DNA from: Flavobacterium psychrophilum
Lineage (GTDB): Bacteria; Bacteroidota; Bacteroidia; Flavobacteriales; Flavobacteriaceae
NCBI GenBank assembly: GCA_945869365.1
Contig: CAMBOW010000089.1
Coordinates: 1-6,473, forward strand
Direction of reading: 5' to 3'
Length of the DNA: 6,473 bases
Both the position numbers and the translations under genes were made by a program. The notes below the pieces were generated by a model, which saw only the letters and a program-made list of their open reading frames with translations, searched no databases and was not told the origin of the DNA. Within the stretch, counting starts at the first letter, position 1, and every line of letters starts with the position of its first letter. Of this stretch, positions 1 to 4,667 are shown piece after piece.

Positions 1-45
1 TTTTCAAATTTTCATCCCGAAACTTCGGGACCACATTTTCAAATT
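1..45. repeat. Hairpin flanked by direct repeats after sufB
   Basis: The 10-bp sequence TTTTCAAATT occurs exactly at 1-10 and 36-45, and a third partial copy (TTTTCA) lies at 9-14. Between the two full copies is the perfect inverted repeat TCCCGAA-AC-TTCGGGA at 15-30. The right-hand direct repeat runs into the sufB stop codon (44-46). On the sufB transcript the dyad would form a GC-rich hairpin just after the stop, but no U-run follows, so it is not a standard intrinsic terminator. Similar low-complexity and CCCGAA/TTCGGG elements are, from memory, frequent between flavobacterial genes. It may be a REP-like element or an mRNA-stabilising hairpin between sufB and the next operon gene. Confidence 0.6.
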
Positions 46-1492
46 AACCTACCGATCCTTCCAACGAAATCTCCAAAAGCTTTTGTGCTTCCACAGCAAA
101 TTCCATGGGTAATTTATTGAGTACTTCTTTGCTAAATCCGTTTACGATTAAGGCAATGGCTTTCTCGGTGGGGATGCCACGTTGGTTGCAATAAAACACT
201 TGGTCTTCGCCAATTTTACTGGTGGTGGCTTCGTGTTCAATTTTGGCCGAGGCATTTTTACTTTCGATATAGGGGAAGGTGTGGGCGCCACAATTGTTCC
301 CCATGAGCAACGAATCGCATTGGGAAAAATTACGGGCATTCTCGGCACGTGCGCCAATTTGCACCAAACCGCGGTAACTGTTTTGGGATTTTCCGGCCGA
401 AATTCCTTTGGAAATAATGGTGGATTTGGTGTTTTTGCCCAAGTGAATCATCTTGGTTCCGGTATCGGCTTGTTGGTAATTGTTGGTTACGGCTATCGAA
501 TAAAATTCACCGATCGAATTATCACCTTTCAACACCACCGAAGGGTATTTCCAAGTCACGGCTGATCCGGTCTCGACTTGCGTCCACGAAATTTTGGCGT
601 TTTTCTCGCAAAGGCCTCTTTTGGTCACAAAATTATAAACCCCGCCTTTGCCTTCGGCGTTTCCGGGATACCAGTTTTGAACGGTGGAGTACTTGATTTC
701 GGCGCCGTCTAAGGCAATTAATTCGACCACTGCCGCGTGCAATTGGTTTTCGTCCCGACTCGGTGCGGTACAACCTTCCAAGTAACTCACATAACTGCCC
801 TCGTCGGCAATTAAAAGCGTGCGCTCAAACTGTCCGGTTCCCGCTTGATTGATGCGGAAATAGGTGGACAATTCCATGGGGCATTTGATGCCTTTGGGAA
901 TGTAGCAAAAACTACCGTCTGAAAAAACGGCCGAGTTTAAGGCTGCATAAAAATTGTCTTTTTGGGGCACAATGGTGCCTAAATATTTTTGAACCAATTC
1001 GGGATATTCGCGGATGGCCTCGGAAATACTCATGAAAATGATTCCTTTTTCGGCCAAGGTTTTTTTGAAGGTGGTGGCTACCGATACCGAATCGACCACA
1101 ATATCCATGGCCACATTGTTGAGCTTTTTTTGCTCATCTATAGAAATTCCCAGCTTGGCGTACATGGCCAACAACTCGGAATCAACGTCGTCAAGGGTTT
1201 TGTTGGGATCGGCTTTTTTGGGCGCCGAATAATACGAAATAGACTGAAAATCTGGTTTTTGGTAATGCACATTGGCCCACTCGGGCTCTGTCATTTCTTG
1301 CCAAGCACGAAACGCTTCAATGCGCCAATCGGTCATCCATTGGGGCTCCTCTTTTTTGGCTGATATGGCCCGAACTATATCCTCATTCAAACCTATTGGG
1401 AAGGTTTCAGAATCTAAATTCGTGTAAAAACCGTATTCGTATTCTTTGTTTTCGAGTTCAACTTTTAAGTCTTCTTCGGTATATTTGCTCAT
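44..1492 (-). CDS. sufB: Fe-S cluster assembly scaffold protein SufB
   Basis: SufB is the scaffold subunit of the cytoplasmic SufBCD complex, on which Fe-S clusters are built from sulfur delivered by the SufS/SufE route, using SufC ATPase activity. The 482-residue product is close to the E. coli length (495) and ends with the conserved beta-helix core. Residues known to matter in E. coli line up with a constant offset of 13: C241 in EGCTAP (E. coli C254), C392 in SQCDSLL (C405, sulfur acceptor) and E419-H420-E421 in IEHEATTS (E432-H433-E434). The [11 protein letters not shown] stretch at 401-411 is also typical. The start codon at 1490-1492 follows an A-rich leader (ACAAAAAA) with no Shine-Dalgarno sequence. 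It lies 67 bp downstream of the sufA-type gene on the same strand and is probably cotranscribed with it. SufC/SufD/SufS would be expected next, outside the window. No truncation or missing key residue is visible. Confidence 0.97.
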   Translation of the reverse strand: MSKYTEEDLKVELENKEYEYGFYTNLDSETFPIGLNEDIVRAISAKKEEPQWMTDWRIEAFRAWQEMTEPEWANVHYQKPDFQSISYYSAPKKADPNKTLDDVDSELLAMYAKLGISIDEQKKLNNVAMDIVVDSVSVATTFKKTLAEKGIIFMSISEAIREYPELVQKYLGTIVPQKDNFYAALNSAVFSDGSFCYIPKGIKCPMELSTYFRINQAGTGQFERTLLIADEGSYVSYLEGCTAPSRDENQLHAAVVELIALDGAEIKYSTVQNWYPGNAEGKGGVYNFVTKRGLCEKNAKISWTQVETGSAVTWKYPSVVLKGDNSIGEFYSIAVTNNYQQADTGTKMIHLGKNTKSTIISKGISAGKSQNSYRGLVQIGARAENARNFSQCDSLLMGNNCGAHTFPYIESKNASAKIEHEATTSKIGEDQVFYCNQRGIPTEKAIALIVNGFSKEVLNKLPMEFAVEAQKLLEISLEGSVG

Positions 1493-1520
1493 TTTTTTGT
1501 TTTATCAATAACTAGTCGTT

Positions 1521-1570
1521 CACTTTTGGACTCGACATTAGACTTTATGACTTTAGACTTTATAGACTAA
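1521..1570. repeat. Degenerate GACTTTA tandem repeat between sufA and sufB
   Basis: On the plus strand the word GAC recurs at 1529, 1534, 1541, 1549, 1556 and 1565. This gives the units GACATTA, GACTTTAT, GACTTTA, GACTTTATA and GACTAA with a period of about 7-9 bp. Seen from the operon strand this is a run of AAAGTC/TAAAGTC units. The array fills much of the sufA-sufB gap and reaches into the last codons of the sufA-type gene. Comparable 7-bp-period arrays are, from memory, common in flavobacterial intergenic DNA; their function is not known to me. No promoter matching TAnnTTTG on the minus strand was seen in this gap. Confidence 0.6.
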
Positions 1571-1889
1571 ATGATTCCCCACACCCACAGGTGCGATTCG
1601 CGTTGGGATTGTTAAACACAAATCCTTTTCCGTTCAGGCCGCCTGAAAATTCTAAAACGGTTCCTGCTAAATACAAAAAAGATTTTTTTTCCACAGCTAT
1701 TTTTACGTGATTATCTTCAAAAACCTTGTCGTTTTCGCCCAATTCTTTGTCAAATTTTAGTTCATAAGACAAACCTGAGCATCCACCGCTTTTCACGCCA
1801 ACACGCACATAATCGTGAGCCGCGTCAAAGCCGTCGTCATTCATCATGTCAATGATTTTTTTACTGGCAGTATCAGAAACTTTAATCAT
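1560..1889 (-). CDS. sufA: HesB/IscA/SufA-family A-type Fe-S carrier
   Basis: A-type carriers bind an Fe-S cluster or iron and pass clusters from the scaffold to target apoproteins in the cytoplasm. The 109-residue product is of normal family length. It has the three invariant cysteines in the usual arrangement: C37 in the SGGCSGLSYEL segment (34-44) and C101-G-C103 near the C-terminus (CGCGESFSL). These three are the known metal or cluster ligands of IscA/SufA. The gene is the first of the minus-strand set, followed 67 bp later by sufB, so the SUF context favours the name sufA over iscA or erpA; sequence alone would not separate them. The start at 1887-1889 is preceded by an A-rich leader, a 25-bp inverted repeat (1892-1916) and a perfect TAnnTTTG -7 element (1920-1927). 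The last codons overlap the GACTTTA repeat array, so the C-terminal FSL may be affected by repeat drift. Confidence 0.92.
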   Translation of the reverse strand: MIKVSDTASKKIIDMMNDDGFDAAHDYVRVGVKSGGCSGLSYELKFDKELGENDKVFEDNHVKIAVEKKSFLYLAGTVLEFSGGLNGKGFVFNNPNANRTCGCGESFSL

Positions 1890-1891
1890 GG

Positions 1892-1916
1892 CTTATTTTA
1901 ATTTTGTCTAAATAAG
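1892..1916. promoter_or_regulatory. 25-bp inverted repeat in the sufA leader
   Basis: CTTATTT at 1892-1898 and AAATAAG at 1910-1916 are perfect inverted 7-bp arms separated by 11 bp. The dyad lies between the candidate sufA -7 element and the start codon, so it would cover or immediately follow the transcription start. That position suits a repressor operator for Fe-S or iron control of the suf operon, but it matches no operator consensus that I can recall with certainty. In an AT-rich leader a 7-bp dyad can also arise by chance. Confidence 0.3.
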
Positions 1917-1919
1917 ATG

Positions 1920-1927
1920 CAAATATA
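1920..1927 (-). promoter_or_regulatory. Candidate suf operon promoter, -7 element
   Basis: Read on the minus strand, 1927-1920 is TATATTTG, an exact match to the Bacteroidota -7 consensus TAnnTTTG, located 30 bp upstream of the sufA-type start codon. The -33 TTG element is weak: the best match is TTA about 21 bp further upstream (near 1949-1951). The placement and exact -7 match make it the best candidate for driving sufA-sufB and the genes beyond. Confidence 0.55.
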
Positions 1928-2005
1928 GCGTAAAAACTACTGTATTAGTAAGAATGCTAACATTTTTATAACGTATTTGCCTGTAAAAAAACGGGGCGAT
2001 TTGGG

Positions 2006-2033
2006 TTGATAAATCTTAATTTTAGTATTTTCA
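2006..2033 (+). promoter_or_regulatory. Candidate promoter of the MBL hydrolase gene
   Basis: TTG at 2006-2008 is followed after 17 bp by TATTTTCA (2026-2033), which matches TAnnTTTG at TA and the first two T of the TTTG part but ends CA where TG is expected. It lies 19 bp before the ATG at 2053. An alternative -33 is TTTG at 2000-2003 with 22 bp spacing. TAATTTTA (2017-2024) is an alternative -7 but lacks a suitably spaced upstream element. The call is weak. Confidence 0.3.
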
Positions 2034-2052
2034 CACGCATTTAAATCTAGCC

Positions 2053-2913
2053 ATGAAATTATATTCCATCGAAAGCGGAAACTTTAAACTCGACGGCGGC
2101 GCCATGTTTGGCGTGGTGCCCAAAACCATTTGGAACAAAACCAATCCAGCCGATGCCAACAACCTCATTGATATGGCCGCGCGTTGTTTGCTCATTGAAG
2201 ACGGCAACAAACTCATCCTCATCGACACCGGCATGGGCCACAAGCAATCCGATAAATTCTATGGGTATTATTCACTTTGGGGCGATCACAGCATCGAAAA
2301 ATCATTGGCCAAACACGGATTTCATCCCGACGACATCACCGATGTGTTTCAAACGCATTTGCATTTTGATCACTGCGGTGGCAGCGTACAATGGAACAAA
2401 GACCACAGCGGTTATGAAACCACCTTCAAAAATGCCCACTACTGGAGCAACGCCAACCACTGGGAATGGGCCACACAACCCAATCCGCGTGAAAAAGCTT
2501 CTTTCCTGAGTGAAAATATTTTGCCCATGCGAGAAAGCGGACAATTGAAGTTTATTGCGAAACCTACGGGAAATTTTACTGAAAAATGCGAGTTGGGATT
2601 TGGGATTTATTTTGTGGACGGCCACACCGAAAAAATGATGATTCCCCAAATTCAATACCAAGACAAAACCATTTGTTTCATGGCCGATTTGCTTCCAACT
2701 GCCGGACATATTCCGTTGCCGTATGTAATGGGCTATGACACACGACCACTACTCACGCTGCCCGAAAAGGAATATTTTTTTCAACAAGCGGCCGAAAAAA
2801 ACTACTATTTATTTTTAGAACACGACGCTTACAACGAGATCATTACGGTGAAACAAACCGAAAAAGGCGTGCGTTTACATGAAGTATTTTCCTGTAAAGA
2901 GCTGCTAAAATAA
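2053..2913 (+). CDS. MBL-fold metallo-hydrolase, YtnP/AHL-lactonase-like
   Basis: This is a 286-residue metallo-beta-lactamase-fold hydrolase with a complete dinuclear metal site. The motif HxHxDH is THLHFDH (H102, H104, D106, H107), with further ligands H191 (DGHTE), D212 (FMADLLP) and H257 (LEHDA). D58 in LIDTG is the usual strand-end residue. The order and spacing resemble N-acyl-homoserine lactonases of the AiiA/YtnP group, and the N-terminal DGGAMFGVVPK stretch (14-24) recalls Bacillus YtnP, a proposed quorum-quenching lactonase; this comparison is from memory. The substrate cannot be read from sequence; a lactone or ester is the likeliest. There is no signal peptide, so it probably acts in the cytoplasm. 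It is divergent from the suf operon and 62 bp upstream of the S8 peptidase gene. No terminator is visible in that gap, so some cotranscription is possible. Confidence 0.88.
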   Translation: MKLYSIESGNFKLDGGAMFGVVPKTIWNKTNPADANNLIDMAARCLLIEDGNKLILIDTGMGHKQSDKFYGYYSLWGDHSIEKSLAKHGFHPDDITDVFQTHLHFDHCGGSVQWNKDHSGYETTFKNAHYWSNANHWEWATQPNPREKASFLSENILPMRESGQLKFIAKPTGNFTEKCELGFGIYFVDGHTEKMMIPQIQYQDKTICFMADLLPTAGHIPLPYVMGYDTRPLLTLPEKEYFFQQAAEKNYYLFLEHDAYNEIITVKQTEKGVRLHEVFSCKELLK

Positions 2914-2947
2914 AGTTAAGACAGCTCAAAACCTCAGCCCAGTATTT

Positions 2948-2955
2948 TATTTTTG
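2948..2955 (+). promoter_or_regulatory. Candidate S8 peptidase promoter, -7 element
   Basis: TATTTTTG at 2948-2955 matches the Bacteroidota -7 consensus TAnnTTTG exactly and ends 20 bp before the start codon at 2976. No TTG or TTTG was found at the proper distance upstream (around 2922-2931 reads CAGCTCAAAA), so the -33 element is missing or very poor. The leader between it and the ATG is A-rich (GAAATAAAAAACACT) and lacks a Shine-Dalgarno sequence. Confidence 0.5.
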
Positions 2956-2975
2956 AAGACGAAATAAAAAACACT

Positions 2976-4598
2976 ATGAAAAAAATGTTCTCTTTTGGTT
3001 TTGTGATTGCGTTATTTTTTGCGCTAACGGCAACTGCACAATCGCCACAGACACCTGAAAAAAAAACTGACAACGCGTCTGCTTTTGTTGCCAAAAAAAG
3101 CGCCCTCACCGAATCACAACGGAAACGTTGGAGTCACCTGGATATGGGCAAAGACAGTATTCCCGGCATGAGTGTAGATCGTGTGTATGCCGAGCTCCTC
3201 AAAGGGAGAAAAGGAAAAAAAGTCATTGTAGGTGTCGTCGATTCCGGTGTAGATATTGATCACGAGGATTTAAAATCGGTAGTCTGGACCAATAAAAAAG
3301 AAATTGCAGGCAACGGCATAGACGACGACAAAAACGGATACATTGATGACATTCACGGGTGGAATTTCTTGGGCGATGCCGGAAAAGAAAACCTCGAAAT
3401 GACACGCATCTTGAAAAAAGCCGATGACGGATCAGCCGAATACAAAGCCGCCAAAGAAGAATACGAAAAACTATTGGCCGAAAACAACCAAGGCAAACAA
3501 CAGGTTGATTTCTTGTTTAATGCCAACAAAACCCTCGAAGAATTCCTTAAAAAAGACAGCTACACCCTCCAAGACTTAGAAGGTATACAATCAACCGATA
3601 GCGGAATTATTCGTTGCAAACAAATCATGATGCGTGTAATCGGTCAAGCTGGTCCAAATTTTATGGAGGAATTAAACGGCTACAAAGACCAAGTATATGA
3701 CATGCTCAACTACAACCTCAACAAAGATTTTGACGGTCGAAAAGTAGTAGGCGACAACCCCGAAGACATCAAAGACCGCAAGTACGGCAACAACATCGTG
3801 TATGGGCCTGACAAAAAAGAAGCCTTGCACGGTACGCACGTAGCCGGAATTATTGCCCAAACGCGCAACAACAATTTGGGTGGAGACGGAATTGCCACCA
3901 ATGTAGAAATCATGGCAGTGCGTTGTGTACCCAATGGCGACGAATACGACAAAGACATTGCGCTGGGCATACGCTATGCGGTAGACAATGGAGCCAAAGT
4001 GATTAATGGCAGTTTTGGAAAAAACTATTCGCCCCACAAACAATGGGTGTATGACGCCATCAAATATGCCGAAAGCAAAGATGTTTTGTTTGTGCATGCG
4101 GCAGGGAATGATGCCAAAGACATTGACATAGAGCCTAATTTTCCGAATGATTCAGACGACAAAAAAATAGAATTTGCCAGCAATGTGATCACGGTTGGCG
4201 CCTTGAATTATGAGTATGGCGAAAAGGTAATTGCCGATTTCTCCAACTACGGCAAGCTGAATGTAGACGTGTATTCGCCTGGCGTTCAAATCTATGCTAC
4301 GACACCAAACAACGAGTACAAATACGAACAAGGCACCTCGATGGCGGCACCCAATGTGGCCGGTGTAGCGGCACTTATTCGTTCGTATTTCCCGAATTTG
4401 AGTGCCAAAGAAGTAAAAAACATCCTCATGAATTCAGGCACTTCTATTCCAGAAAATGTAGTGGTAGGTGACAATCCCGACGACAAACGCCCCTTTGACA
4501 GTTTGTCTAAATCGAGCAAAATCGTGAATGCGTACAGCGCTTTTAAATTGGCAGAAAAGATGTCAGCTAAAAAGGGCGCAAAAAAAACAAAAGGCTAA
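2976..4598 (+). CDS. Secreted S8 (subtilisin-like) serine peptidase
   Basis: The 540-residue product starts with a Sec signal peptide (MKK, hydrophobic 5-18, likely cleavage after TATA at 18-21, before Q22), so it is exported. The peptidase domain has the full S8 set: catalytic D89 in VVDSGVD, H285 in HGTHVAG, oxyanion N378 in AAGND and nucleophile S455 in GTSMAAP. A Ca-binding-like loop rich in D and N (GIDDDKNGYIDD, 114-125) follows the Asp motif. About 195 residues separate D89 from H285, against about 32 in subtilisin. The extra segment, roughly 135-275, is highly charged and probably helical. No T9SS C-terminal sorting domain is present; the protein ends in a lysine-rich tail (about 532-539). 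It may therefore stay periplasmic or leave by another route. It probably degrades proteins; specificity is unknown. A hairpin terminator follows at 4620-4656. Confidence 0.93.
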   Translation: MKKMFSFGFVIALFFALTATAQSPQTPEKKTDNASAFVAKKSALTESQRKRWSHLDMGKDSIPGMSVDRVYAELLKGRKGKKVIVGVVDSGVDIDHEDLKSVVWTNKKEIAGNGIDDDKNGYIDDIHGWNFLGDAGKENLEMTRILKKADDGSAEYKAAKEEYEKLLAENNQGKQQVDFLFNANKTLEEFLKKDSYTLQDLEGIQSTDSGIIRCKQIMMRVIGQAGPNFMEELNGYKDQVYDMLNYNLNKDFDGRKVVGDNPEDIKDRKYGNNIVYGPDKKEALHGTHVAGIIAQTRNNNLGGDGIATNVEIMAVRCVPNGDEYDKDIALGIRYAVDNGAKVINGSFGKNYSPHKQWVYDAIKYAESKDVLFVHAAGNDAKDIDIEPNFPNDSDDKKIEFASNVITVGALNYEYGEKVIADFSNYGKLNVDVYSPGVQIYATTPNNEYKYEQGTSMAAPNVAGVAALIRSYFPNLSAKEVKNILMNSGTSIPENVVVGDNPDDKRPFDSLSKSSKIVNAYSAFKLAEKMSAKKGAKKTKG

Positions 4599-4613
4599 TC
4601 GCTAACAAATTCG

Positions 4614-4644
4614 TTTCATAAGCTTGCTAAAAACCCTATTTTTG
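4614..4644 (+). promoter_or_regulatory. Candidate M1 peptidase promoter inside the terminator
   Basis: TTTC at 4614-4617 (one mismatch to the -33 TTTG) and TATTTTTG at 4637-4644 (exact TAnnTTTG) are separated by 19 bp, the usual Bacteroidota spacing. The -7 element ends 23 bp before the M1 start codon at 4668, much as in the S8 gene. The -7 element includes part of the descending arm of the terminator hairpin, so one sequence may both end S8 transcription and start M1 transcription. Confidence 0.5.
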
Positions 4645-4656
4645 GCAAGCTTTTTT
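4620..4656 (+). terminator. Intrinsic terminator of the S8 peptidase gene
   Basis: AAGCTTGC at 4620-4627 pairs with GCAAGCTT at 4645-4652. The stem continues inward through a T-G wobble and five A-T pairs (4629-4633 with 4639-4643), closing on a 5-nt loop, CCCTA. This makes about 14 pairs followed by a T-run to 4656. It begins 22 bp after the S8 stop codon and ends 11 bp before the M1 start, so the two genes are probably separate transcription units. Confidence 0.75.
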
Positions 4657-4667
4657 AATTTATTTCC

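Noticed and set aside
15..30. Intrinsic terminator for sufB.
   Set aside because: The hairpin is perfect but no U-run follows on the sufB strand, and the suf operon is expected to continue beyond sufB.
182..565. Plus-strand open frame of 127 codons inside sufB.
   Set aside because: It lies antisense to well-conserved SufB sequence and its product shows no domain; it is a shadow of the real gene.
2302..2709. Minus-strand open frame of 135 codons inside the MBL hydrolase gene.
   Set aside because: It is antisense to the metal-binding motifs of a clear MBL protein and has no recognisable features of its own.
3672..4097. Minus-strand open frame of 141 codons with hydrophobic product inside the S8 gene.
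   Set aside because: It is antisense to the catalytic His region. The apparent hydrophobicity comes from reverse complements of Asp, Asn and Lys codons, not from a real membrane protein.
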